Shown one piece after another: positions 17,926-27,156 of a stretch of DNA of 64,000 nt. The translations under genes and the position numbers were made by a program. Source of the stretch: Neorhizobium galegae (GTDB lineage Bacteria; Pseudomonadota; Alphaproteobacteria; Rhizobiales; Rhizobiaceae); the NCBI RefSeq assembly GCF_017877135.1, contig NZ_JAGIPH010000002.1, forward strand, positions 186,001 to 250,000. The letters run 5' to 3'. The notes under the pieces are model-generated. The model was not told the DNA's origin, did not search any database, and saw nothing but the letters and a program-made list of their open reading frames with translations. Every line of letters begins with the position of its first letter. Positions within the stretch are counted from its first letter, which is position 1.

Positions 17926-19575
17926 ATGGCGATGCTAACGGCACAGAAAGGCGATCCGAACTGGTGGCGCGGCGCGGTGATTTATCAGGTCTACCCGCGC
18001 TCTTTTCAGGACACGACCGGCGATGGCATCGGCGATATCAGGGGCATTACTGAGCGCCTGCCGCATATCGCCTCGCTTGGCGTCGACGGGATCTGGCTCT
18101 CGCCCTTCTTCACCTCGCCCATGGCCGACATGGGCTATGACGTTGCCGATTACTGCAATGTCGACCCGATGTTCGGAACGCTTGCCGATTTCGACGCCAT
18201 GATGGCCGAATGCGAGCGACTGGGGCTCAAGGTCATCATCGACCAGGTGATCTCGCACACCTCCGACCAGCATCCCTGGTTCATCGAAAGCCGGTCGAGC
18301 CGCAGCAATCCGCGCGCCGACTGGTATATCTGGGCCGACCCCAAGCCCGATGGCACCGCCCCCAACAACTGGCTGTCGATCTTCGGCGGGCCGGGCTGGG
18401 AATGGGATGGCGTGCGCAAGCAGTATTACATGCACAACTTCCTCGCCTCGCAGCCGGATCTGAACTTTCACAATCCGGATGTGCAGGATGCGATGCTGGC
18501 CACGGTGAAATTCTGGCTCGAGCGCGGCGTGCACGGCTTCCGCCTCGATACGGTCAACTATTATTTCCACGACCGGCAGCTGCGCGACAATCCGCCGATG
18601 GTCTACGACCCGCATTCGACGGGGCTGGAAACCGATACCAATCCCTATTCGATGCAGCACCATCTCTATGACAAGAGCCAGCCGGAAAACATCGACTTCC
18701 TGAAGCGGCTGCGCGCGCTGCTGGACGAATACGACTGCCGCACAACGGTGGGCGAAGTGGGGGACGGCGATCGCTCGCTCACCACGCTCGCCATCTATAC
18801 CAGCGGCAATGACAAGCTGCACATGTGCTACACGTTCGACCTGCTGAGCCCGCGCTTTACTGCCGAGCATATTCGCAGCGTCGTGTCGAAGTGCCAGGAA
18901 ATCGTCACCAATGGCTGGGTCTGCTGGGCCTTTTCCAACCATGACGTGGTGCGCCATGTGACGCGCTTCATGGAACATGCCGGCGAGCGGGAAGCAGTGG
19001 CCAAGATTGCGATCAGCGTGCTTTCCACGCTTCGCGGTTCCATCTGCCTCTATCAGGGTGAGGAACTGGGTCTGCCGGAAGCCGAGCTTGCCTTCGAGGA
19101 TCTGCGCGATCCTTACGGCATCCGCTTCTGGCCAGCCTTCAAGGGCCGTGACGGATGCCGCACGCCGATGGCCTGGGATGTCGACAAACCGCTGGCCGGC
19201 TTCAGCGAGGCCAACAAGGCCTGGTTGCCGGTTCCCCCGGAGCATCAGGCGCTCGCCGTCAACGGGCAGGAGAATGTCGAGACCTCGGTGCTCAACCACT
19301 ATCGCCGCACGCTTGCCTTCCGCAAGGCGCATCCGGTGCTGCTCGATGGCGACATGACCTTCCTCGAGACGACGGCCGATCTTCTCGCCTTCGTGCGGGA
19401 AAAGGCCGGCGAGCGGCTGCTGTTCGTCTTCAACCTCACGCGCGCGCCGCAGGACTTTGCCCTGCCGGCGGCGATGGCGGGCGCTACGCCGCAGCCGATG
19501 CCCGGCTATGATCCGCCGGTCGAGGCTGGCGTCGTTAAGCTCGCGGCACTCGACGTGTTCTGCGCCCGCCTCTGA
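17926..19575 (+). CDS. aglA: GH13 alpha-glucosidase (AglA-like)
   Basis: This intracellular glycoside hydrolase has 549 residues. It acts on alpha-glucosides such as maltose, trehalulose or sucrose isomers. GH13 motifs are YQVYPRSFQD, the nucleophile D208 (GFRLDTVNYY), the acid/base E277 (VGEVGDGD) and D340 (FSNHDVVR). No signal peptide is present. ATG 17926 follows a strong GGAAGGAGTG site. In S. meliloti aglA lies within aglEFGAK with its ABC transporter. Here it stands alone next to the divergent sugar kinase, so uptake genes must be elsewhere. Confidence 0.9.
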   Translation: MAMLTAQKGDPNWWRGAVIYQVYPRSFQDTTGDGIGDIRGITERLPHIASLGVDGIWLSPFFTSPMADMGYDVADYCNVDPMFGTLADFDAMMAECERLGLKVIIDQVISHTSDQHPWFIESRSSRSNPRADWYIWADPKPDGTAPNNWLSIFGGPGWEWDGVRKQYYMHNFLASQPDLNFHNPDVQDAMLATVKFWLERGVHGFRLDTVNYYFHDRQLRDNPPMVYDPHSTGLETDTNPYSMQHHLYDKSQPENIDFLKRLRALLDEYDCRTTVGEVGDGDRSLTTLAIYTSGNDKLHMCYTFDLLSPRFTAEHIRSVVSKCQEIVTNGWVCWAFSNHDVVRHVTRFMEHAGEREAVAKIAISVLSTLRGSICLYQGEELGLPEAELAFEDLRDPYGIRFWPAFKGRDGCRTPMAWDVDKPLAGFSEANKAWLPVPPEHQALAVNGQENVETSVLNHYRRTLAFRKAHPVLLDGDMTFLETTADLLAFVREKAGERLLFVFNLTRAPQDFALPAAMAGATPQPMPGYDPPVEAGVVKLAALDVFCARL

Positions 19576-19596
19576 CCCGGAGTCCTTTCTGAACGA

Positions 19597-20529
19597 TCAG
19601 GCCGAGGCCGGCGCATAGCGCGCCGGCTCGCTCTTCAGGCGCGAGACGTCCTGAATGGGCGGTGCGCCGAAGAGGCGGCGGTATTCGCGGCTGAACTGCG
19701 AGGGGCTGTCATAACCGACGCGGTGGGCAGCACTTGCGGCATCCAGCGCTTCCGACAGAATGAGCCGCCGCCCTTCCTGAAGCCGCAGCTGTTTCTGGTA
19801 TTGCAGCGGGCTCATGGCGGTGACTTCTCGAAAATGCTCGTGCAGCGAGGATGCGCTCATGCGCGCTTCTTCGGCCACTCTGTCGATGCTGAACGGCTTG
19901 TCGAAATTCTGGCGGATCCAGGCGATCGCGCGGTTCACCTGCGACAGCCGGCTTTCCGGCATCAGCATGCGCTTCAGTTTCTCGCCCTGATCGCCGCGCA
20001 TCAGCCGGTAGAGCAGTTCGCGCTCGGCAAGCGGCGCCAGAAACGGAATATCCTCCGGTGTATCGAGCAAACGCACAAGCCGGACGGCCGCATCGAGAAG
20101 CTGCGGATCGCTGCGGCTGAGGCACAGTGCCTTGCCGCAGCTCTTCGTATAGGGCGCGGTTGCCGGGCTTTTGGCGGCCTGCGGCATCACCTCCATCATC
20201 ATGGCACTCAGTGCCGTCATGTCGAGATCAAGCCTCAGGCTCAGATAGGGCTGCTGCGGCGTCGCATTGGTCACCTGGCCGGTGATCGGCAGGTCGGCCG
20301 AGGCGATCAGATGGCGGGAAGGCCCGTATTCAAAGACTTCATCCGCCAGCAGCACCTGCTTCGTGCCCTGCGCGATGATGCAGAGCGAGGGTTGCTGCAC
20401 GCTTTGCGACGGTTCCGTCTCCTTGGACATGCGCACCAGCGAAAGCCGCGGGATGGCGGTTGCAACCATGCCGTCCTGATCGGTGTGTTGTGCAATAAGG
20501 CGGGTGAGTTCGTTCAATCGGTGCATCAT
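19597..20529 (-). CDS. AraC-family transcriptional regulator
   Basis: This 310-residue activator-type regulator has an AraC N-terminal arm (PSLCIIAQGTKQVLLADEVFEYGPSRHLIASADLPITGQV) and a C-terminal double helix-turn-helix (IDRVAEEARMSASSLHEHFREVTAMSPLQYQKQLRLQ, then AAHRVGYDSPSQFSREYRRLFG). ATG 20529 is followed directly by a second ATG, and AAGGAG lies 12 nt upstream. It is divergent from the two small genes at 20743 and 20945, the natural regulatory targets, although AraC members of this subgroup often control aldehyde or alcohol reductase genes elsewhere. Confidence 0.88.
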   Translation of the reverse strand: MMHRLNELTRLIAQHTDQDGMVATAIPRLSLVRMSKETEPSQSVQQPSLCIIAQGTKQVLLADEVFEYGPSRHLIASADLPITGQVTNATPQQPYLSLRLDLDMTALSAMMMEVMPQAAKSPATAPYTKSCGKALCLSRSDPQLLDAAVRLVRLLDTPEDIPFLAPLAERELLYRLMRGDQGEKLKRMLMPESRLSQVNRAIAWIRQNFDKPFSIDRVAEEARMSASSLHEHFREVTAMSPLQYQKQLRLQEGRRLILSEALDAASAAHRVGYDSPSQFSREYRRLFGAPPIQDVSRLKSEPARYAPASA

Positions 20530-20742
20530 CGGCAGACTCGACACTCCTTGGAAAACCGTGCGTTGCGGCCTTTTGTGTAGGGTGAAACTAGCAGCCCGGC
20601 TGTGCCTGCGAAAGAGCCTGTTCCGAACTTCCGGATTTTTGTGCAATCTTCGCGGATTCCTGATCTACCGCGTTCCTGCTGGCCTCGGCCATATTGGGTT
20701 CAGCAAACGACATGCTGATGATGTCGAAGAAAGGAGACGGAG

Positions 20743-20880
20743 ATGCGTAATTTCCAGCGACTGCTCGAAAGTCCCATGACATGGCTCGTGGACCGGTTTG
20801 ACCGGGCCCGGCAAACCTATCGCGCGACGCTTGCCAGGCGCCGGGATGCGGATCTTCGCCGCCGCTACATGAACGGTTGA
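20743..20880 (+). CDS. Small basic protein of 45 residues, unknown function
   Basis: This short gene is supported by an excellent AAAGGAGACGGAG ribosome site and an uninterrupted 46-codon frame (begins MRNFQRLLES, ends RRRYMNG). The C-terminal half is Arg-rich with an amphipathic, possibly membrane- or RNA-associated character (QTYRATLARRRDADLRRR). It resembles the short Arg-rich DUF1127-like proteins common in rhizobia, but family membership cannot be claimed from sight. It lies 64 nt upstream of the Atu4866-like gene on the same strand and is divergent from the AraC regulator. Confidence 0.6.
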   Translation: MRNFQRLLESPMTWLVDRFDRARQTYRATLARRRDADLRRRYMNG

Positions 20881-20944
20881 CCTCGGCGGGCCGGCATTTG
20901 CCCTGCCGGCTTCCCATCCTTCCAATTTCGACAGGGAGATGACG

Positions 20945-21181
20945 ATGACGTCTCACGCTTATACCGGCCTCTGGGTCACTGCGGATGGCCATATCCGCCA
21001 CGCACTTTTGCCCAATGGGCGCTACGTGGAAGCGCGCGGTTCCCGCGAAGGCGCCTACAAGGGGCGCTACGAGATCAAGGGCGACCAGATTTTCTACAAG
21101 GACGATACCGGCTTTACCGCCGACGGAGAGTTTCGCAACGATATCCTCTATCACGCCGGCATGGTGCTTACCCGCGACTAG
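20945..21181 (+). CDS. Atu4866-family small protein
   Basis: This 78-residue protein (starts MTSHAYTGLWVTADGHIRHA) has a Gly/Tyr-rich beta pattern with two related halves (GLWVTADGHIRHALLPNGRY and GRYEIKGDQIFYKDDTGF). The pattern is that of the Agrobacterium Atu4866 family, recalled as a small streptavidin/lipocalin-like beta barrel of unknown function. Of two in-frame ATGs, the second (20945) is chosen because AGGGAG lies 6 nt before it and touches the first (20939). It probably shares a transcript with the upstream 45-residue gene under the divergent AraC regulator. Confidence 0.8.
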   Translation: MTSHAYTGLWVTADGHIRHALLPNGRYVEARGSREGAYKGRYEIKGDQIFYKDDTGFTADGEFRNDILYHAGMVLTRD

Positions 21182-21413
21182 AACTGCCGCATCTGTGCTC
21201 ACAAAGTCGGCGGCTTGGCGTTGATCTGGTCGCCGCAAGGCTGGGCGGGCACCGCAAGGGAAAGGTCATGCGCACGCAACGCTTGCGCTGATCTCTGGTC
21301 CTGCCGCCCAGGGATGGTGGTGGCCTGTGTGAAACTGTCGCCCGCACCCCCGCGACACATTTTTGCCACGGATCCTGATAGTGTCACGCTGGGACCTGAG
21401 AGGGCATTGGCGG

Positions 21414-23222
21414 ATGACGGATTGGATACTGCGCGAACCGACGCAGCAGCGCGGGTTTGGATTTATCCATCCGGCACAAACCGTTATCCGGTTTTCCCTG
21501 CTCAGCCACTGGCGCGCGATCCTCGCCCTCGTGCTGCTGGCGACCGCCTCCCTCTTCCTGCTCGGCGAATGCATGGCGTTTACGCTGGCAAGCCGGGCCG
21601 TACCGCAAAAATCCACCGTGTGGCGCGCGCCGCGCCGTGAGGCGAGGAGCACGCCCAAGCAGAGCCGTGTCTGGATGCCGGTCCTGGCCGACGCGCCGAA
21701 GCTCGACCTCATCGAGCGCATGAGCGACGGGTCCTTTGCCCGCTCCGCCTATTTCGACGTGTCGCTTGATCTGGCAGCGGATGCGGACGCGGTGAAACCG
21801 ACGCCCGTCAGTGCCTATCAGGAGGCGCCGGCGCGCAGCGATCCGTTCGATCTCGTCATGCGGGGCGGCCTTGCGAGCGGTGCGCCTGCGCCGGCCACTG
21901 TGCTGCCGAGCGCGCGTCCTGCAAAGCTTGCAACGGTCGTCAAGGCCGGGCGTCAGGCTTTTGTGCGCAGTGAACCCATCAATGTCAGCGTCGCACCGGT
22001 GAAGCCTGCGGTATCCAGCATTCGCCGGCTTGTTTCCTTGCCGGCGCGTGAGGAACCGCTCGGCAATATCGAGGGTGCGGTCGATGTGCCCCGGGAAGAG
22101 TTTGCAAGCCTTGCCCGGGAACTGGGCGCCGACAGCGTCAAGCCGGGCGAGGAACTGGATATTCTGGTGCAGCAGCCGGGGCAGGGCCCGACGCAGATCG
22201 TCTATGCCCGCCATGTCTCCAAGGGACGCGGCGAGCGGCTTCTGGCGCGTCTGGATGACGGGCGGTTCCGGACTGCTCCCGACCGCCATCTCTACGACCG
22301 GCTGGTGGCAGAAGCGATGGCGGCGGAGGCTCCGGCCGCGCCGAAGCCGGCTGTTCGCCCGCAGGAAAGCCGTGATCTTGGCCGGGCGGCCGCCGATTTT
22401 CCCAAGCTTGCTGCCCATCTGAAACAGGGCAAGGTGCCGGTCCGCGTTGGCCTTCAGGTCATCGAGCTGTTGAAGGCCAATGATATCCACTGGTCGAAGC
22501 CCGACGAGATGCCCGTGCTCGACGTGGTGTTCCGCAAGAGCGAGGACGGCAGCGACGATCTCGTCTCGATCACGCTACATGAAGGCGATGCCGAGCGGCA
22601 TTTCTATCGCTACCAGGCCTCCGAGGACGGGCGAACGGAATTTTTCGACCATGAGGGACGGTCCGTTTCAAAAAGCCTGATGCACAAGCCGGTGCCGGCG
22701 GGCAAGCAGGGCGATGGTTTCGGCTGGCGCGTCCACCCCATTCTGCAGGTGAAGAAGTTTCACAACGGCGTGGATTTCAGGGCGCCCAAGGGATCCCCGA
22801 TCATGGCCGCCGGCGATGGCGTTGTGGAGAAGATTTCCTGGGAAGACGGCTATGGCAAATTCGTGCGCATCCGCCACGATGGCGGTTACGAGACCACCTA
22901 TGCCCATATCGACGGCACCCCGAAGGATTTGAAGGTCGGCCAGCGGGTCTCGCAGGGACAGGTGATTGCCTTTGTCGGCTCCACCGGTCTCTCCACCGGC
23001 CCGCATCTCTATTACGAACTGCGCGTCGGCAATAATTACGAAGACCCGACCAAGGCGCAGATGCCAGCCGGGACCGTGCTGCGCGGACGGGCGCTTGATG
23101 AGTTCCATCGCCAGGTGGCGCATGTGGAAGCGATCACCGAGGCGATCAAGACGACGGCGACCTCGGCCGCCGAAGCCGTGGCCCATGTGCTGACACCGGG
23201 AGAGGCGAGGGGACCGCAATAG
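21414..23222 (+). CDS. Membrane-anchored M23 peptidase-fold protein, one zinc ligand replaced
   Basis: This 602-residue envelope protein has one membrane helix near residues 35-55 (AILALVLLATASLFLLG), a long periplasmic linker region and a LytM/M23 domain at about residues 435-545. The domain has H450 and D454 (HNGVDF) and the catalytic-type H498 (TYAHIDG). The usual HxH of M23 enzymes reads HLY here (H531, Y533; GPHLYYEL), so the zinc-binding second His is Tyr. It may therefore be a non-catalytic activator of the EnvC/NlpD kind rather than an endopeptidase. ATG 21414 follows GAGAGGG. It is convergent with adenine deaminase. Confidence 0.85.
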   Translation: MTDWILREPTQQRGFGFIHPAQTVIRFSLLSHWRAILALVLLATASLFLLGECMAFTLASRAVPQKSTVWRAPRREARSTPKQSRVWMPVLADAPKLDLIERMSDGSFARSAYFDVSLDLAADADAVKPTPVSAYQEAPARSDPFDLVMRGGLASGAPAPATVLPSARPAKLATVVKAGRQAFVRSEPINVSVAPVKPAVSSIRRLVSLPAREEPLGNIEGAVDVPREEFASLARELGADSVKPGEELDILVQQPGQGPTQIVYARHVSKGRGERLLARLDDGRFRTAPDRHLYDRLVAEAMAAEAPAAPKPAVRPQESRDLGRAAADFPKLAAHLKQGKVPVRVGLQVIELLKANDIHWSKPDEMPVLDVVFRKSEDGSDDLVSITLHEGDAERHFYRYQASEDGRTEFFDHEGRSVSKSLMHKPVPAGKQGDGFGWRVHPILQVKKFHNGVDFRAPKGSPIMAAGDGVVEKISWEDGYGKFVRIRHDGGYETTYAHIDGTPKDLKVGQRVSQGQVIAFVGSTGLSTGPHLYYELRVGNNYEDPTKAQMPAGTVLRGRALDEFHRQVAHVEAITEAIKTTATSAAEAVAHVLTPGEARGPQ

Positions 23223-23246
23223 GCGGCCCGTGCGCCATCCCGGCCC

Positions 23247-24941
23247 TCAAGCCAGCAGCATGAACTTGTCGACGTCGACCATGCCTTTGTCGGAAATCTT
23301 CAGGTGTGGGATGACCGGCAGCGGCAGGAAGGCCACCTGCAGGAACGGTTCGGCAAGCGTGGTGCCGAGTGCAAACGCCGCCTTGCGCAGGTCCGTCAGC
23401 GTGTCACGCACGCGCTCATAGGGCTCAAGGCTCATCAGGCCGGCCAGAGGTAGCGCAATCTCGCCGGTCACCTTGCCATCCTCGACCACGACGAAGCCGC
23501 CGCGGATGTCCGACAGTCGGTTGGCGGCCAGCGCCATGTCCTCTTCGCTGACGCCGACGACGCAGATATTGTGGCTGTCATGGCCGACGGTGGAGGCGAT
23601 CGCGCCGCGCTTCAGGCCAAACCCCTGTACGAAACCATTGGCATGGTTGCCGTTCTTGCCGTGGCGTTCGATGACGGCGACCTTGATGATGTCGTTTGCG
23701 AGATCGACCGTCGTCTGGTTGCCGGAGGACGGCAGGCGGTAGCGGCGGTGCTCGGTGATGATCTTTCCCGGCAGAACGCCGATCACCGGCTGTTCTTCCG
23801 TCTTCACCGGGACGGCGAAATCCGCGGCCTTGACCATGCGCGCCTTGACGCTGTCGAGGCCGACCGGCTCGACCGGCAGGCGGGTGGCAAACAGTTCTTT
23901 CGTAACGCGGCGGCCGGCGGCAAACACCATCTCTGCCTTGCAGTTTTCAAGGCTGTCGATGACGACGAGATCAGCCCGCCAGCCGGGCGCCACAAGACCA
24001 CGATCGCAAAGGCCGAAGGCCCGGGCCGCCGAAATCGAGGCGGCGCGATAGATGGCGAGCGGTTCGACGCCATGGGCAATCGCCGTGCGGATCATGAAAT
24101 CCAGATGGCCTTCCTCGGCGATGTCGAGCGGATTGCGGTCATCGGTGCAGAGCGCCAGATAGGGCGACAGGCGCTCGGTGATGATGGGCATCAACGCATG
24201 CAGATCCTTCGAGACGGAGCCTTCGCGCACCAGGATGTGCATGCCCTTGCGGATCTTTTCCATCGCCTCTTCGGCGCTCGTCGCCTCGTGCTCGGTGCGG
24301 ATGCCCGCCGACAGATAGCCGTTGAGGCCGTGGCCGAGAAGCAGCGGCGCATGGCCGTCGATATGGCCGCCCTGAAAGGCTTGAAGCTTTGCCATGCAGA
24401 TCGGATCCTTGTGGATCACGCCCGGGAAATTCATGAACTCGGCAAGACCGATGACCTTCGGATGATGGCGAAACGGCAGGAGCCGCTCGATCGGCAGATC
24501 AGCGCCTGCCGTTTCCAGGTGCGTGGCCGGCACGCAGGAGGAGAGCTGCACGCGGATATCCATGATCGTCTGCTCGGCCGAGTCGAGGAAGAACTGGATG
24601 CCCTCGGTGCCGATGACATTGGCGATCTCGTGCGGATCGCAGATGACCGTCGTCACCCCATAGGGCAGCACGCAGCGGTCGAATTCATGCGGGGTCACCA
24701 GCGAGGATTCGATGTGCAGATGCGTATCGATGAAGCCCGGCACGACGATTTTTCCGGAAATGTCGATTTCCTCGATGCCCTCATAGGCCTCGCAGGTGCC
24801 GACAATGGTATCGCCGCAAAGCGCGATGTCGGAGGCGACAAGGTCACCGGTAACCAGATCAAAGAAGCGGCCACCCTTCAGCACGATATCGGCTTTCGCC
24901 CGGCCGGTGCCCTGGTCTATGCGGCTCTCAAGATCGCTCAT
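23247..24941 (-). CDS. ade: Adenine deaminase
   Basis: This amidohydrolase-type enzyme converts adenine to hypoxanthine in purine salvage. It has 564 residues. Metal-centre motifs are [33 protein letters not shown] and CTDDRNP. The C-terminal half has the family motif [17 protein letters not shown] 24941 follows GAGGT. The product feeds xanthine dehydrogenase, whose genes lie 20 kb away in this window. It appears monocistronic, with the aminotransferase gene upstream on the same strand separated by 158 bp. Confidence 0.94.
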   Translation of the reverse strand: MSDLESRIDQGTGRAKADIVLKGGRFFDLVTGDLVASDIALCGDTIVGTCEAYEGIEEIDISGKIVVPGFIDTHLHIESSLVTPHEFDRCVLPYGVTTVICDPHEIANVIGTEGIQFFLDSAEQTIMDIRVQLSSCVPATHLETAGADLPIERLLPFRHHPKVIGLAEFMNFPGVIHKDPICMAKLQAFQGGHIDGHAPLLLGHGLNGYLSAGIRTEHEATSAEEAMEKIRKGMHILVREGSVSKDLHALMPIITERLSPYLALCTDDRNPLDIAEEGHLDFMIRTAIAHGVEPLAIYRAASISAARAFGLCDRGLVAPGWRADLVVIDSLENCKAEMVFAAGRRVTKELFATRLPVEPVGLDSVKARMVKAADFAVPVKTEEQPVIGVLPGKIITEHRRYRLPSSGNQTTVDLANDIIKVAVIERHGKNGNHANGFVQGFGLKRGAIASTVGHDSHNICVVGVSEEDMALAANRLSDIRGGFVVVEDGKVTGEIALPLAGLMSLEPYERVRDTLTDLRKAAFALGTTLAEPFLQVAFLPLPVIPHLKISDKGMVDVDKFMLLA

Positions 24942-25099
24942 CGTCTACCTCGGTCTGTTTCCATGGACAGAGATTACCGGGATGGCGCCGGGGCGGAAAG
25001 GGGCAGGGCGGTATTTGCTTCCCGCATGGCTGGGCAGGCGGGTTCCCGCAGAGAGATGATGCCGGGGCGGACGCATGACGCCGCCGCCCCCGGTGATGA

Positions 25100-26428
25100 T
25101 CAGATGTTGTTGTTGAGGATCTCGCGCAGCTTGCCGAAAATCTCGTCGATATGGTGCTTTTCGACGATGAGCGGCGGCGACATGGCGATGATGTCGCCGG
25201 TGGTACGGATCAACAGGCCATTCTCATAGGCCTTCAGGAAGGCGGAGAAGGCGCGCTTGGTCGGTTCGCCGGCGATCGGATCGAGTTCGATGGCGCCGAT
25301 CAGGCCGAGATTGCGGATGTCGATGACATTCTTGCAATCCTTCAGCGAATGCAGGCCGTCTTCCCAATAGGAGGCGATGTCGGCTGCGCGCTCGAACAGG
25401 CCTTCTTCCTTGTAGGTGTCGAGCGTGGCAAGGGCTGCGGCAGAAGCGATCGGGTTGCCGGAATAGGTATAGCCGTGGAAGAACTCGATCATGTGTTCCG
25501 GGCCGTTCATGAAGGCATCATGAATTTCGGCGGTGACAAACACGGCGCCCATCGGGATCACACCATTGGTCAGGCCCTTGGCGGTCACCATGATATCCGG
25601 CTTCACGCCGAAATACTGTGATGCGAACGGCGTGCCGAGGCGGCCATAACCGGTGATGACCTCATCGAAGATCAGCAGGATGCCGTGCTTGGTGCAGATG
25701 TCGCGCAGCTTCTGCAGATAGCCCTTCGGCGGAATGAGCACGCCGGTGGAGCCTGCAACCGGCTCCACGATGACGGCGGCCACGGTGGAGGCGTCGTGCA
25801 GGGTCACGATGCGTTCCAGTTCCGCCGCCAGATCGCCGCCCACTTCGGGCTCGCCGCGGGTGAAGGCATTCTGGCCGGGCAGGTGGGTATGCGGCATGTG
25901 ATCGACGCCGGTCAGCAGCGTGCCGAACATCTTGCGGTTAGAGACGATGCCGCCCACCGAAATGCCGCCGAAATTCACACCATGATAGCCGCGCTCGCGC
26001 CCGATCAGGCGGAACTTGGCGCCATTGCCCTTGGCGCGGTGGTAGGCGATCGCGACCTTCAGCGCAGTGTCGACCGATTCGGAGCCGGAATTGGTGTAGA
26101 GCACATGCTCGAGACCCTCGGGCGCGATGTCGACCAGGCGGTTGGCGAGTTCGAAGGCTTTCGGATGGCCGAGCTGGAAGGCCGGCGCATAATCCAGTTC
26201 GCCGGCCTGTTCGCGGATCGCCTCGGTGATCTTCGGGCGGCAGTGGCCGGCATTGACGCACCAGAGGCCCGCCGTCGCGTCCAGCACCTGACGGCCGTCA
26301 TGGGTCGTGTAGTGCATGTCCTTGGCGCCGACGAAGAGGCGCGGTTCCTTCTTGAACTGGCGGTTTGCCGTGAACGGCATCCAGAACGCCCGCAAGTCGT
26401 TGGGGGCGGTATTCAGGCGATTCGACAT
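25100..26428 (-). CDS. Class III PLP-dependent aminotransferase (omega-amino acid:pyruvate type)
   Basis: This fold-type I aminotransferase has 442 residues. Motifs are FTANRQFKKEPRLFVGAKDMHY, LWCVNAGHC, the PLP-phosphate loop NSGSESVDTALK, DEVITGYGRLG and the Schiff-base lysine in VTAKGLTNG. The pattern (LWCVNAGH, FQLGHPKAFELANRL) fits beta-alanine/omega-amino acid:pyruvate transaminases. Three in-frame ATGs lie close together (26440, 26431, 26428). The third has GGAG at the best spacing and gives the typical MSNRLN start. No obvious partner gene is adjacent. Confidence 0.88.
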   Translation of the reverse strand: MSNRLNTAPNDLRAFWMPFTANRQFKKEPRLFVGAKDMHYTTHDGRQVLDATAGLWCVNAGHCRPKITEAIREQAGELDYAPAFQLGHPKAFELANRLVDIAPEGLEHVLYTNSGSESVDTALKVAIAYHRAKGNGAKFRLIGRERGYHGVNFGGISVGGIVSNRKMFGTLLTGVDHMPHTHLPGQNAFTRGEPEVGGDLAAELERIVTLHDASTVAAVIVEPVAGSTGVLIPPKGYLQKLRDICTKHGILLIFDEVITGYGRLGTPFASQYFGVKPDIMVTAKGLTNGVIPMGAVFVTAEIHDAFMNGPEHMIEFFHGYTYSGNPIASAAALATLDTYKEEGLFERAADIASYWEDGLHSLKDCKNVIDIRNLGLIGAIELDPIAGEPTKRAFSAFLKAYENGLLIRTTGDIIAMSPPLIVEKHHIDEIFGKLREILNNNI

Positions 26429-26729
26429 CATGATCTCCATGGCCTTGCCAGAGCGGGGGCCAGTACCCGGCCGGCGACCCTCTGGCCAGCGGCAATGCGC
26501 TTAAAGTTACCGAGCGCGGCACGGTCGTCAAGCGGGCTTTGCCGATGCAAAGACCTCAACTCGCGACGAAATTTGATGAAAGGAAAGTCAGCGGCCGGTG
26601 CAGCGCCAAGGCGCACCAAAACCGGCAAGGGCGCGCCCAAAAGCGCGCCAAAACTGACAGACCGGAGCAAAATCTTGCCCGGCTCCCGCCTGTCATTCAA
26701 TCATGTTCAGCCAGATGGCAGCGCTGTCA
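26429..26729. other. Intergenic region with probable terminator hairpin downstream of the NolR-like gene
   Basis: These 301 bases contain a hairpin with arms GGCGCGC (26630-26636) and GCGCGCC (26643-26649) that could end the minus-strand nolR-like transcript. A plus-strand frame from 26578 to 26746 encodes a basic Lys/Pro-rich 56-residue peptide but has no coding support. Confidence 0.4.
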
Positions 26730-27041
26730 TCAGGCTGCAGATTTAGCCTGTTCCGGCTCGCAATACAGGAACTCGAGCGTTTCGAGAACTTTCATCACAG
26801 ACTCGGCCGAGCTGGAATAGTAGATCGTCTGCGCATCGCGGCGCGTGTTGACGAGCTTCTGGGCGCGCAGCTTGGACAGATGCTGAGACAGAGCCGACTG
26901 GCTGAGCCCGACCTTCGTCGCCAGTGCCCCGACGGCAACCTCGCCCTTGACCAGGCAACACAAAATCATAAGCCGTTTCGGGTTGGCCATGGCAGACAAT
27001 AAATTCGCTGCTGCAGCCGAGTGATCAGTAAGTGGGTTCAT
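26730..27041 (-). CDS. nolR: NolR-like ArsR-family transcriptional regulator
   Basis: This 103-residue winged-helix repressor has the stretch LLSAMANPKRLMILCCLVKGEVAVGALATKVGLSQSALSQHLSKLRAQKLVNTRRDAQTIYYSSS, read in segments. It is very close to NolR of Sinorhizobium and Rhizobium, the global regulator of nodulation and other genes. No metal-binding ArsR motif (CVC) is present. ATG 27041 follows GAGGAACGAAGAG. A match to the NolR consensus box lies upstream at 27128-27143, consistent with autoregulation. Non-nodulating rhizobia also carry NolR homologues, so the gene alone does not imply symbiosis. Confidence 0.85.
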   Translation of the reverse strand: MNPLTDHSAAAANLLSAMANPKRLMILCCLVKGEVAVGALATKVGLSQSALSQHLSKLRAQKLVNTRRDAQTIYYSSSAESVMKVLETLEFLYCEPEQAKSAA

Positions 27042-27127
27042 CTCTTCGTTCCTCAGTCATCCCCTAGCGATCGCCACCGACCGTAACCGGTAACAATGTA
27101 TCACAAATCTAGCAATTTTCGGGTCGG

Positions 27128-27143
27128 ATTGTATATCCCTAAA
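27128..27143 (-). promoter_or_regulatory. Candidate NolR-binding box upstream of the nolR-like gene
   Basis: On the minus strand the site reads TTTAG, nine bases (GGATATACA), then AT, an exact match to the recalled consensus (A/T)TTAG-N9-A(T/A). It lies 87-102 nt upstream of the nolR-like start codon. Confidence 0.5.
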
Positions 27144-27156
27144 TTTTACGTACTCG

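Noticed and set aside
17926-19575. aglA as part of a complete alpha-glucoside uptake operon
   Set aside because: None of the transporter genes aglE, aglF, aglG or aglK is nearby. Only the divergent kinase is adjacent.
26578-26746. A 56-codon plus-strand frame encoding a Lys/Pro-rich basic peptide
   Set aside because: It overlaps the 3' end of the nolR-like gene, has no clear ribosome site and coincides with a hairpin. A histone-like role would be speculation.
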